A stretch of DNA of 64,000 nt from Pyricularia pennisetigena (Eukaryota > Ascomycota > Sordariomycetes > Magnaporthales > Pyriculariaceae): assembly GCF_004337985.1 (NCBI RefSeq), contig NW_021940924.1, forward strand, positions 434,001 to 498,000, given 5' to 3'. Shown here piece after piece: positions 33,400 to 43,937 of the stretch. The translations under genes and the position numbers were made by a program. The notes below the pieces were generated by a model that worked only from the letters and a program-made list of their open reading frames with translations, had not been told where the DNA came from and searched no databases. Numbering within the stretch: the first letter of the stretch is position 1; every line of letters starts with the position of its first letter.

Positions 33400-33893
33400 C
33401 TAGCTTGTTGCTCGCGCGAGGACATCCATGGAACAGACCTTCCGGTGGTGTTTTATACCCCAAGATTCGAGATACCGTCTTAAAGTGCTTGTTGAGACGT
33501 GGGAACAGGCTTTTCGGCGTAGATCTTCCATCGATATAAAAGGCCGGAAGCGAATTATGGCTAATATACGCCTTTTATACCATAGATTCAATTTTTTTGG
33601 CCGGCCTCTCCCAGGTCGAGAAACCCCATCCTTTTGGCGCGCATAGCGATTTACAACCCCGTATACATGCGACGGCAACACTCCTTTTTTAAAGGCGATC
33701 CCTTTGGCCGTTCCACCTACGGAAAACGCGCCGTAAATGCGGGATCGACGACGAGGCGTAGAATGTATGCCTTTTGGCTTGGTATCACGCCGTCGTGGCG
33801 TAATCGGCATTTTCGTTGGGTGTATGGTGGTGAGGGTTGTGGAGGGTTACGCGATTCGAAAAAAAATTTCGCGTTATTTTTGGCGACCCACTG
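33400..33893 (-). mobile_element. 5' end of a Tc1/mariner transposon with the transposase HTH region
   Basis: The element starts at the minus-strand sequence CAGTGGGTCGCC next to TA (33894-95), a typical Tc1/mariner terminus. It is followed after about 80 bp by an open frame of 136 residues (ATG at 33810, stop at 33400-33402). The frame has a basic N-terminus and the Tc1-type double HTH signature: GRGRPKKLN, a helix pair, then STSTLRRYLESWGIKHHRK. The catalytic DDE half and the second terminus are absent: beyond about 33430 the sequence has no transposase resemblance. It is thus a deletion relic of about 0.5 kb. Confidence 0.75.
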
Positions 33894-33895
33894 TA

Positions 33896-34437
33896 CTTTT
33901 TTTTGTCGAGCTTTCGTTTCCCCCCTTCGTTAGAGGTCGTACCGGGCATTGTAGCCCATTGAGATGGGCTTGGCGAGTGTTGTCTAAGCTGACTGGGAGG
34001 GGACAGCAGGTGGCCAACGGGCGGCAGAAAAGGTGTTTGTCCAGGCTGGCTATAACCATGTGCCGACCAAGCACCCCCCAAAGTTGATAGCTGCCTGAGT
34101 CCCGGTAGGCGTAATAACGACGAACCCCGATTATACCGGCCATGAAAGTCACAATATAAGTGCTCTGTTCCCGCGTGCTGGCGGGGGCTATCTTCCTCGT
34201 AAGGTGGAGTCGCGCGAACCAGATATGAAAACCATATAGCGTAGCTGCTACCGAGTTTGCAGTACCGAACCCATGTATGTTGTAGGCGCCTGTTTGTTTG
34301 CCTGAACCCCACAACCCAGAGGAACAGTAGTGGGAGGCCTCCTGGAAAGTGGAAAGGGGTTGAGCGCCGTATGTACCCTCTAAGGCATACTTGGTGTAAT
34401 TTTAGTAATTCGCTAAGGCGGATAAAGCCAAAGACAG
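33896..34437. other. Intergenic sequence upstream of the intact paralogue
   Basis: A 146-codon minus frame at 33874-34314 overlaps the transposon terminus and has no recognisable features. The promoter of the downstream gene begins with its TATA box at 34444. Confidence 0.4.
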
Positions 34438-34443
34438 TTGGTC

Positions 34444-34449
34444 TATAAA
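34444..34449 (+). promoter_or_regulatory. TATA box of the intact paralogue
   Basis: TATAAA in a CTATAAATGC context, 69 bp before ATG 34513; the context and a TTTGCTGTT...CGCCCA leader downstream recur before the paralogue on the minus strand. Confidence 0.5.
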
Positions 34450-34512
34450 TGCTTTTGCGTCGTGACTGTATTACCCTTCCACTTTGCTGTTTCCTCTCGT
34501 CACTCGCCCACT

Positions 34513-36054
34513 ATGTCACCACAAATACTGCTTCAATCTGCGGCTTTTGCGCCGCAGCCTTCCTCTGTTACTGTCACTGTCGGGTCCAGGGTCGAACCTT
34601 GGCTTGCACAACTATTGAGGCGCACCAAAGACAATGATTCGCTTGATAGCGTTTCTGATCATCAAACGTGCCTAAGTAAAGCTTTGTCGTCCCCAAACGC
34701 GATCTGGACCCTGGCATCTCTGATTCGCGAACACTCAAAATCTGAACCGAACCCCGAATATTTCTACCAAGTCGTCGATATCGAGGCAGTTATTGTTCTT
34801 GTCGATATCCCATGTGATGAGGTCGTATTCGATCTGACCTCGAAAACGATCGAGGCCCTGATCAGCTACTATCAGGACACCTATTACGTTGATGCCGAGG
34901 AGAAAGAGCAGCACAAGAGGTTGCATGAGGATTTTGTTCAAGCTATCAACCGCTACGCTTTCCGCATGCCTGCTTCTGTGCTTTATGGGTTGGAAAAAGA
35001 TGGTACTGGCGAGCCACTTTGTGGGCAGAGTCAAAATGTCAAAACCAAGATTTTGAATCTCATGGAACGCCTGTCACCTCCGCGGTCAACAAGAGTCGAG
35101 CCCATCCAGCAGTCGCTCTTGCTGTCTAACTGTCTATGCTTGCAGCGGCGTGATGATTCAAATGACAGACAGAACAGCGATACGGCACCCGCGATACCTC
35201 CCAGTACTCTGGAAGCGCACGTCAATGGCCTGAAGGGAGATGCAGCTGCCTTAATCGATATGCGGAATACCGCGTCTTCTGCTGTTTTATCATCACCCAC
35301 CGTCAACAGGAGTATTGATTGGCAATATCATTCGGATGTAAGGCGATCATCATATGCTGGTCCAGACCAGATATTCCAAAGCCCTGAAAGTCTGCAGGCG
35401 CTCCCCCAAGCCAAATTCGACCCATTTATGACAGCCTTTTACGGAGTCCCACCTACCTCTGCCTACCACCCGTCCTTAAGTCACCCGACTTTTGTTGCTT
35501 CAGATTGCAGTTCTATGCCAACTGCTATTGCAACGTGTGAAAATCGGTCCGAGGTTGTCGAAGATTTCACGACACTCGTCAATCGATATAAGGACCAGTG
35601 GATCCTGGCACTGGGCGGCATGGGCCAAACTCGGCAAGAGGCGCAAGGACTCGGCTTCAACAAGGTCCTCCTGTCCTTTGACCTGACTGCAGAGATGAAA
35701 TACTCTGTTCCTGACATGAGCGCGAGTGTGCATAATGCTGTCGGCCAGGTCAGACCTTATGCCGAACAAGAGAAGCCTATTGCGGCGATGCTTATTTTCA
35801 GTACTCCTTGCGACTGGGGCCTGGATATGGAGATCATTTTAGACCAATGGAACTCCAAAAGTAGCGCTTCTGGTGCTTTATCCAGGACAAGCAGTGGTTT
35901 GGGTGCTGAAAACTATGCCAATGACTGCTTGCCAAAATTGTACTTTAAGCGTCGTGACATTGCCAGCTCGATGGAAATCTATAGGCAGGGCTTGGGAACT
36001 GCCGCATTCCGGTCTGCGTTGCAAGGCGTTTGTTCACAAGGAGAGAGCCTTTAG
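34513..36054 (+). CDS. Unknown protein, intact member of a two-copy family
   Basis: A single 513-codon open frame from ATG 34513 (an in-frame TTG lies upstream, but the TATA position favours this ATG). The N-terminal 190 residues are globular-looking and well conserved with the copy on the minus strand at 20042-21304 (VDIPCDEVVF, VDAEEK, GEPLCGQS, NLMERLSPP). A Ser-rich linker follows, ending in a second shared block (FDPF, FYGVPPTSAY). The last roughly 170 residues (from about VVEDFTTLVNRY) have no counterpart in the other copy and look folded rather than disordered. No domain family is recognised. Since the other copy is broken, this is the functional candidate. Confidence 0.65.
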   Translation: MSPQILLQSAAFAPQPSSVTVTVGSRVEPWLAQLLRRTKDNDSLDSVSDHQTCLSKALSSPNAIWTLASLIREHSKSEPNPEYFYQVVDIEAVIVLVDIPCDEVVFDLTSKTIEALISYYQDTYYVDAEEKEQHKRLHEDFVQAINRYAFRMPASVLYGLEKDGTGEPLCGQSQNVKTKILNLMERLSPPRSTRVEPIQQSLLLSNCLCLQRRDDSNDRQNSDTAPAIPPSTLEAHVNGLKGDAAALIDMRNTASSAVLSSPTVNRSIDWQYHSDVRRSSYAGPDQIFQSPESLQALPQAKFDPFMTAFYGVPPTSAYHPSLSHPTFVASDCSSMPTAIATCENRSEVVEDFTTLVNRYKDQWILALGGMGQTRQEAQGLGFNKVLLSFDLTAEMKYSVPDMSASVHNAVGQVRPYAEQEKPIAAMLIFSTPCDWGLDMEIILDQWNSKSSASGALSRTSSGLGAENYANDCLPKLYFKRRDIASSMEIYRQGLGTAAFRSALQGVCSQGESL

Positions 36055-37908
36055 CCGGGTCAGGACCTCATGCGGGGCTAGCCCGTAACAAAATCTACGC
36101 TAAAATCATTGTACGAATGTGGGGGATCAACTCGGAGGAACGCCTGCGCATGGTTTATCAACAGCGAGGCTCGCAACTGTCCATCTTTTTCTTGCAGAGC
36201 TTGTGTTTGATTGTGCCCTTGGGCATGGGAATTTTTAAACATGAACTATCAAGGCCGCGAATCTTGACATTGTTCTTGCTCCCTGTGACTTCTGCGATTG
36301 GGGCCAGTCTATGTAAAAACGGGTGGATCCCTCTGCCCCGGGGTAACTTTGTAGAATGCTCAAATCTCGCCGCGGAAAAGCAGTATGGCGCGAGGGAATA
36401 TTATTGATAAAGTCATAGAGAATAGAAGAAAGTGTCTTTGAGACTCGAGCGAGGATGAAAAGACGAGTATCATTGATCACCTAAAATATAATTCTTGCTT
36501 CCGCACCGTATTCAGAAATTGGCGGATCGTGGCATTGTCACAGGATTGAGTTCTGCAACCGCGGTATAAAGGCTAGTTCCACATACACACGTGACAGGCA
36601 TCCCAACCCAAGTTATGAGTATGACATCAACATGGCGTTGGTTTACCCGCCGAGCAGGCTGAAGAAGCAATGACGCAACCAATTTTCAATGGAAGTGCCT
36701 TTGTTCCGGTCATCCGACCAGGTTTCAGACCCAAAAGGCCTCGTTTTAATTTACCTCCTTCTGACGCAAAATTCGGTCCCGATCTCAGTCTGTTCCAAGA
36801 CACTGTTGCCGCGATGGAGTAGACAAATCTCTCCTCGCATTCCGTCCGTCAAGGTCTCATGCGGTGCTGGCGCTGCAGTCTGCGTCTTGGAACCTTGGAA
36901 GGGCTGCACGGCAAGAGGCGAAGGCATGGCCATAGGGGGCGGTGATCCCATCCTGTTGTTCATGGATTCCGAGGATAGCCCGTGGCTCATTGGGCCCACG
37001 TCCAAAGTGTAGGTAGCTGTAGTCTTGCATCGCGGTGTTTAGAGTATCACCGCCGACGCCTACATGTCCTGCATCTGGCCAGGCTTTGCAGCCAATGTGG
37101 GGAACGAGCAAAGGGTTAGGGTGAAGGTTACAGTTGGCTTCTGCCAAAACGCGGGCCCTGACCTGCGTCAATACTTCCATGCGATTCTATTGGATACTGC
37201 AGGATGTGGGGACGCATTTTTGGGCTGTATCGCACGTGACATAGCACGGGAAGCGTTATCCACTCGCTGGCGAGGCCTAGCAACGTCAATGAACAATGTA
37301 AGTAGTCTGTCTACTGACCCGCTCGCACTGTTGCAGCTGATGTTCGCTTAACCAGCCGAGTGGAGCACCAGCAGGCACCTCGAGATACTTCGGGGAATGT
37401 TTAATTAGAGCAAAAGTAGATGTTTGCAGCTATGTTCTTCAAAGATAGATTTGCTCCAAACTGTACCACTAAAAGACAATGAGGAAAAGTGTGATCACAA
37501 AGTTGCATTGTGTGTGCTTCACAAGGTGTCGTGAAGGCTGAGGCCCCATAAATCGAAGTCAAGTGCAACCAGTTGAGAACGACGAACAGCCAACACCCAG
37601 ACAACCAGGGATGATTGATCCCCTGCGCCGTTTGTCGCGTACCTAGGTTCATTTGACGATTAATTTGGTCGCTTGCAAGGGTGTGCAGCAGGAAGGGTTG
37701 GTACAGTCGAATTCTTGTATTGCCAAGCGTTTTGGCCCATTTTCTTTACACACAATGGCACCTACCCTATCCAATTCTCCCAGCCATTATAGGCTTCGAA
37801 AGCGCGGTTTTTGGCCTAAACTGGCACATATCGACCTGAAATCGCACTCCCGCGAAATATTCCGCCACTTTTCACTCAACTAACAACATCAGATTCAATA
37901 CTTATATT
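36055..37908. other. Intergenic region with a faint sugar-kinase relic and a dispersed repeat copy
   Basis: Around 37190-37235 a plus frame reads LLDTAGCGDAFLGCIA, close to the PfkB-family ATP-binding signature. The surrounding frames are broken, so at best it is a remnant. About 37315-37435 matches the repeat at about 6665-6785. Nothing else is recognised. Confidence 0.35.
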
Positions 37909-38321
37909 GTCAAGCAACCGTGCGAAGGCTACGCGATGATGGGGTCGAGGTGTTGCATCACTCCATGTGCCGACATAAGACGCTGACAATCTCGAGAAGA
38001 TAGGACTTCCAGAAAAGCTGTCTTAGAAAGACACGTGTAGCAGTCCGAGTTGTGAGCCTTGCCAATCGCTGCACGACAGGCATGTCGTAATTAAAACAAG
38101 AATACTCTGTTCTTGGTGGCACGACTTTTAGGTACGGTGTGCCCTGTCACGTAAGAATTATGCCCTCCTGGTGATATACATAGTATTGCTTTTGTTGGGC
38201 CGGTGCAGAAACGCCGCTTGAGTGATCCATAGGCGGAGATGGGTACTGCTGGCCAGGCCATGAATCAGATGACGCTCCAAGTCCTGGCGTATTAAGTTGA
38301 GCGGAGGCCATTTGCAATTTT
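37909..38321 (+). repeat. Left arm of a perfect 413-bp inverted repeat
   Basis: Base-by-base comparison shows this arm to be the exact reverse complement of the right arm, with no mismatch or gap that I can find. Homology stops abruptly at both ends. It carries, on the minus strand, the same 54-codon frame (starting MASAQLN) found in the right arm. Confidence 0.92.
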
Positions 38322-39000
38322 CAGTCCAGTCATGCCGGTCCCTTCTTCGAATGATAGTTTTGTGCGAGCATATTGAGGCCTCCAAGTGTTTTCGAACCCT
38401 TCGTACCGTTGCTGCTGAGCGTAAATCCGATTCAAGCAAAAAACCAATCATTATAAGTCAAGTAATCCACCAAGAAAGCGTGACTTAGCCAGCAAGTAAT
38501 ACTGTGTTCGGATTGGCTTATGGCAATATGGAAAAGAAATCAGGGCATGCAACATTAGACAAAGCATGGTAGAGCACATATTTCCTCGGTTTCTTGGCTC
38601 GGTGACGCCGAAGACCATCAGTTGATACGTTAGCATATAGCCGAGAGCCTTGCCAATAAAGATTGACCCCCGAAAGAGGGCCAACCCAATATATTCCAAT
38701 TTTGGAATTTTCTCTTTGTTTTTCTTTGTTTTTTTCTGGTTTTTTCTTCCGGTTAATATCTGTTTTATTTTCCGACATTTGTATAAAAACAACCTAGCAA
38801 ACAAGCTGAAAAATTAAATAAAACCGCGAATTAAAACCCTAACGCAGCAGTCAGTGGGCGTCTTACAGAGCAGTGGTCCTAGCGCCCTGCCAGGCCAGTA
38901 GCCCAAGGAGGAGGATGAGAAGGCATTGGAAGGGCCCACCCACTGATAAGACTATCAGCACGTGCATTTGGATGGCTGGCAGCAACCACAATTTCGATTT

Positions 39001-40561
39001 TACCTCGGTCGTGTCCGACGGTCCTTCCATCTCAGCACCCAATCCGCCATGGCAGATAGACCCAGGCGAGCGATTATTATTGGAAAGGGTCCGTGTCTCG
39101 TTCAATTCGATCCGCGAAGATAAAAAGGCCCCACGCAATGCGGACGCAGGACAATTTGACAAGGAATAGCAAATCCAGGCGCCGTTAAACGTGCTCCTCA
39201 ATTGACACGCAAGAACTCGGGAAGTCATTCACGGCTTTCTAAGCACGACGCAAAACCTTCCCGCTGCCGACCTGCTATCTGATAGGAAAGGTCGTGGTAT
39301 CCTTTGAGGCCTTCTACGACTTGAACCCTCGCTCTCCGAACATTTCGCCTTCAACCGCGCCGAGCCTTTCATGCATACAGCCGTTGCCCTGATCTGGATC
39401 AAGTCTACCGCGCCGTTATCAAGTCCACCATGACAGATCGATCTCAGTCAGAGATCATTAGAGATAACCCTATCGGAACCGGCCTTGCTGTCTTTCACGC
39501 ATCATTCTATTCGATCTGCGACGAGAAGGAGGTGCCGCGCACCCCTGACGCGGTGGGCCAACTTGACCAAGAAGGTAGAAAGACCTGCCGGCCTCGCTTT
39601 AGTACGCCCCTCTAACCTTGACTCAGATCTCCAAACCGTTGTCCTCCTCCTTCTTTCGACGCTACAGATCCTTCCCGCCTCTCGTCTGCTCCGCTCCAGC
39701 GGCACAGGCAAAAACGTCCTCGGCGACATTGCAAGACTCAATTCGGCCGTTGCTTCCGACGACTTCGACCTCGACCGTATCAAGCCCCTCCTGCGTGCAG
39801 CCCTCGCCGATGATCCAAACGATGCCCTGATCTGGGATCAAGTCTACCGGGCCGTCGCCAAGTCCACCCCTCCTCCCCGCCTGGTGCCATCTGTACTATC
39901 TTCCTTCCAGCAAACCCCATGGCTACACAACACTGGCAGTTTCGCCAACTCCTCGGAATACCGTCAAGATGTGGACAGGGTCCTCAGGTTGGAGCTTGGT
40001 CCTCTCTATGTTGGGCTTCCTGGCGCCCGCGAGGCTTTTTTCAGGCGCGTGGCAGGCCTGCATGCAGCTTCTGAGGCCGTCTTGAAGAAGTGCACCGAAG
40101 GCGACGATCCACTTTTTGGCAGCGAAGGGTGGCGCGGATGGCCGTCAGATGCAAAGGAAAGCGACGTACTGGCATGGTTTGACGATATAATCCCAAAGTT
40201 GGACGCATTTACAGAGACCTATAGGCCGACCCCAACACGCCGACGAAGACCACTGGCACGGCCTAATAAGCCGATTCAGGGTTCAACAGGAGAGCGGAAG
40301 CTGGACATCGGCTTGGTCGATGACCCTGAGGCCGGAAAAGATTCAAAATGTCACTGGTCGCATATCCTTGTGCCTGGAGAGCTCAAGAGCAACCGCTCTG
40401 CCGACAAAGCCTCAAAGGCATGGCTTGATCTGGGGAGGTACGCGAGAGAAGTCCTCGCANGTCTGCAGAGAGATAGCCTCGCGGATTGGGTTCATAACCC
40501 AGTCGCGCATTTGTGCGTCTCGTCAACTTTGCATTTGAATTCCTCCCCAACAAAACAGTAG
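39001..40561 (+). pseudogene. FunK1 fungal protein kinase-like gene, N-terminal region only, rearranged
   Basis: The long frame from 39485 contains, from about residue 72, the conserved N-terminal region that precedes the kinase domain in FunK1 (fungal-type protein kinase) proteins: GTGKNVLGDIARLN, DPNDALIWDQVYRAV, QTPWLHNTGSFANSSEYR, VLRLELGPLYVGLPG, and KCHWSHILVPGELK. It breaks down just after AREVLA, where base 40460 is N. The kinase domain is absent. Upstream, two diverged copies of the 5' part lie in tandem (about 39047-39165 and 39427-39571), with a partial repeat of the LIWDQVYRAV-coding stretch at 39386-39429. It is a non-functional relic, enclosed by the perfect inverted repeat. Confidence 0.8.
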
Positions 40562-40598
40562 ATTCATATCCCATAAAATGGGGTGTACTCCTTGCTAC

Positions 40599-40621
40599 CA
40601 CTCTCTCTCTCTCTCTCTCTC
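40599..40621. repeat. (CT)n microsatellite
   Basis: About eleven CT dinucleotides between the end of the FunK1 relic and the right inverted-repeat arm. Confidence 0.8.
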
Positions 40622-40801
40622 GGGGAGCCCGCAGTCTTCACGCTTTGCTGTATCTCGCTGTCGCTGTTGTCCTCGAAGTCGGAATCGGGTTCAAAGGGCA
40701 ACAGGTCCTTGATTGATCCTGGCGTACTGCTTCTCCTCGCACCCGTCCTCGGTACAAAGCATTACTTATTACAAAATTTCAGCCGCAAAAACCCAGTTCG
40801 A

Positions 40802-41214
40802 AAAATTGCAAATGGCCTCCGCTCAACTTAATACGCCAGGACTTGGAGCGTCATCTGATTCATGGCCTGGCCAGCAGTACCCATCTCCGCCTATGGATCA
40901 CTCAAGCGGCGTTTCTGCACCGGCCCAACAAAAGCAATACTATGTATATCACCAGGAGGGCATAATTCTTACGTGACAGGGCACACCGTACCTAAAAGTC
41001 GTGCCACCAAGAACAGAGTATTCTTGTTTTAATTACGACATGCCTGTCGTGCAGCGATTGGCAAGGCTCACAACTCGGACTGCTACACGTGTCTTTCTAA
41101 GACAGCTTTTCTGGAAGTCCTATCTTCTCGAGATTGTCAGCGTCTTATGTCGGCACATGGAGTGATGCAACACCTCGACCCCATCATCGCGTAGCCTTCG
41201 CACGGTTGCTTGAC
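40802..41214 (-). repeat. Right arm of the perfect 413-bp inverted repeat
   Basis: Exact reverse complement of the left arm, 2.48 kb away. The plus strand here holds an ATG frame of 54 codons (about 40813-40976) that begins MASAQLNTPGLG, is rich in Gln, Pro and Ser, and includes QQKQYYV. It resembles the start of a disordered fungal protein but has no continuation, so I do not call it a gene. Confidence 0.92.
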
Positions 41215-42507
41215 CTCATTGTTGCAACTGCATTACTCGCGGTGCCTTCTGCAAGCATATCTAGTCAATCTGATAACTTAGCCGCAGTCGCTTGGATCGC
41301 CAGCTCCATTCTTGATGAATTTACCTTGTACGTCTACCTCCGGTCGGGAGCAGCGGAAACAGTATCCGGGTGGCTGTACCTACGTGTACGAGGTATTTAT
41401 GAGTGACGAAGTGAATGCATATCCCAGTTTCTTGGCCTTTCAGGAGGGCGTTCGGCAAGGACAACAGGAACCCCGGCCAGGTTGACTTGCTTCTACGGTG
41501 TAGTGTCCTCGTGGCCTTGCGGACTCCGACAAAAGGCCATGCCCGAAAGCCTGCATGTTCTAGTGTTCATCCGCAATGATTGGAGGCGGCTCAGAAATAC
41601 ATAGTATACCCGAAAGATCTCATGGGTGAGTCACTCACTCGTGACTATTCATGTGACCTATGCTTAGTCACGAGTGTGCCAGATCTGGCTCACAGCTTTA
41701 CGTCCACAACAGGGATATAACCATTTCCAGGCCGCCCGTGGTAGATTTGGTGGAGCCGCGTCCAGAGTCCGGGCTAGAGGCATGAATCACCCTGAACCCT
41801 GCTCATAGTCATCGGGTAAACGCCGGACCAGCCCGCTGACTAAGAGTCATGGCGTAATCAAAACAAAGAATTGTTTACTGTCAATCCTACACAAAGCATT
41901 GTTATCGTCAACCTACCACCTAGCAGCTACCATCAATCTTGCCAAATCATGAGAAGTACCCGTGAGCTGCCAAGTAAAGCTGGGGCCCAAATCTCGTTCA
42001 GGTTATGTCTTATCCAATACCTGCGCACATGCATTTGTTAGCCTGCAGGATTTCGTTCCATTGAGTTATTGCGCATAAAAGTCAGGCGCATGCCACCTGA
42101 AATTGGAATCGGAAACGGCTGCTACTACGATTGCAGTCAAAAGGAAAAAATTTAGAGGCAAACAGAAGTTTAACAGTGGGCCGAAACCTGAACTGCGCAA
42201 TTTGGAACCATTTTTGGGGACATTTCCTACCATGGAAAGTCTACTAGCGCGAAATGATAGAAATGTGCGATATGTGACTCATGTGCCTGAACAAGTTGCT
42301 AGACGTATCTTTTTTGACCTAGCTTATGATTTGCACTTAACCTGACCAAGCTCAAGCTCTTATATCGACATCTTTGCAGATCAGAACCATATGTCTCACG
42401 GAAAATTCTCACATTACAGATCGCAAACAACTGCCGGCAACGCGCCTGATCGATTGCCAGCCGAGTCGAAGGGCAAGAGGATGCGCTCAAAATCCACATC
42501 TGTTTTT
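41215..42507. other. Intergenic region with a small hairpin
   Basis: 11-bp inverted arms CACTCGTGACT / AGTCACGAGTG lie at 41636-41646 and 41666-41676. An 80-codon basic plus frame at 42103-42345 has no recognised features. Nothing else can be supported. Confidence 0.4.
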
Positions 42508-42594
<87 letters not shown>

Positions 42595-42609
42595 TTATTA
42601 TTATTATTT
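42508..42609. repeat. (GTA)n microsatellite passing into (ATT)n
   Basis: About 28 uninterrupted GTA units followed by about five ATT units. It creates a long artificial poly-Val frame on the plus strand. Confidence 0.95.
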
Positions 42610-42641
42610 AACGCCGGGCTCGGCCCGGCTTGTTAGTGAAA

Positions 42642-42893
42642 CTAGCCGATAACGATTGAGCCAACAAGGTAAATGGCCCCAGAGGCGAGCGATAAAGCGA
42701 AACAAGCGAATATAATATGGGTCTCGATAATGGTTGGGTAAAGCTCCGTAATAATGGCCGCTCGCATCTGATCGTACTCTGGGCCTTCTCGTTTGAATAG
42801 GGCATTGGATTCTATTGGCGCCGCGTTTCCAATGGTGATCGCGAAGGTGACCAGTATGATAAGGGCCTGGCGAAAGGACGACATGGCGGACAT
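42642..42893 (-). CDS. Small secreted or membrane-anchored peptide precursor
   Basis: The 83-residue frame starts with MSAMSSFRQALI and a hydrophobic stretch ending GNAAP, a textbook signal peptide of about 25 residues. A dibasic KR follows at about residues 34-35 (kexin-type site), then an acidic/Tyr segment, and a second hydrophobic helix of about 22 residues closes the protein. It could be a type I-like small membrane protein, or a precursor cleaved after KR. A second ATG (42884) is three codons in. No homologue is recognised. There are no cysteines in the mature part apart from one in the helix, which is unlike typical Cys-rich effectors. Confidence 0.5.
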   Translation of the reverse strand: MSAMSSFRQALIILVTFAITIGNAAPIESNALFKREGPEYDQMRAAIITELYPTIIETHIIFACFALSLASGAIYLVGSIVIG

Positions 42894-42978
42894 GGCTTGT
42901 GGGCGAGTGCGAGGTGGCTCAATATAGGTTATTTTGGAGCGCCTTGAAAGCGAGCGTGTATGAACGTGCGTTGAGGAA

Positions 42979-43482
42979 TCAGGGCTGGTTTTGATTTCTG
43001 CAGATACAATAATATAGGATGTTCTTTGTCACTGACTTTTGTGTTTGTGTGGGAAAAGGGATTAAGAAAAGATTTGCGTTGGGTAGTCGTTTATTTATGT
43101 TTCTCGAGTCCAATGGTGAATAGCAAATGGACCTTTCGTCCCACATGCCAGAGAAGTCCCCTTTGTGCGTTTTGGTGCTCAAGATATCGGAGAGGTCTCG
43201 TGAATTTTGGCTGTTATCTGCCCAATGGCTGGGCGGCCAAAACTGCAGTTTGGCTGAATCATACAATCTCTTGATCTCCCGGTCGGGGTAAAGGGGGTTG
43301 TCGGCTGCAGATGCTGCCAGCTCTTCCAAATTGGCTTGCGAGCGAAGGCGCCTCGAGCCCACCCTTAGTCTGATTTGTGCCGTTTGTCCTGGGTCACCCG
43401 GCAATGGCTGGTCGACCAGATCCAAGTAAGTCTGGCAGCTCGAGTGGTAACACCGCAGGAGTGAGTTGTTCAATGTCAACAA
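42979..43482 (-). CDS. Uncharacterised open frame, 167 residues
   Basis: An ATG frame with mixed composition and no recognisable motif, upstream of and on the same strand as the small secreted-type peptide. It may be a chance frame; included because its length and composition are not obviously artefactual. Confidence 0.25.
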   Translation of the reverse strand: MLTLNNSLLRCYHSSCQTYLDLVDQPLPGDPGQTAQIRLRVGSRRLRSQANLEELAASAADNPLYPDREIKRLYDSAKLQFWPPSHWADNSQNSRDLSDILSTKTHKGDFSGMWDERSICYSPLDSRNINKRLPNANLFLIPFPTQTQKSVTKNILYYCICRNQNQP

Positions 43483-43937
43483 AGGTAGGGTTGCAGAGTC
43501 GTCTCCGGGGTGTACTGTATGTGGCGATCGGCCGGTGGGCGCCTCCGGATTAGGATATCCTGAGCCAAGAACATGGTGACAAACTTAGGCTGCGAGGCGA
43601 TGGCAGCCTACTATGTCTTATTAACGAGCGGCGGGTTCAAAAAAATGGCAATGAGTTTAGAACAGGCTTTACAAAAATGTCGTCGATTTTAGTGAAGGTT
43701 GCGCGTGCAACCGCTAGTCCCTAAAATGGAATGCATTCAGTTTGGAAAAACTTATTATATTTTGAGAACTTTGTTAAACTTAGCTTTTCGAAAACAAGAT
43801 CAAAATCTCTGTCGATCGTGTACATTTGCCGCATTTCGATCTTGACACCATGGATTAGGGGTCTGTGGTCAAGTTGATGAAGTGGATCAAGTAGCAAATA
43901 CAGGATAGACAGACTTGTTGCTCTCCGATGTTTCCTA

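Noticed and set aside
37064..37351. Possible ribokinase-type (PfkB) gene
   Set aside because: Only one motif (DTAGCGDAF) resembles the family, one position deviates, and no other kinase segment can be assembled.
42391..42636. Plus frame with a poly-Val run
   Set aside because: The run is the GTA microsatellite read in one frame; not a gene.
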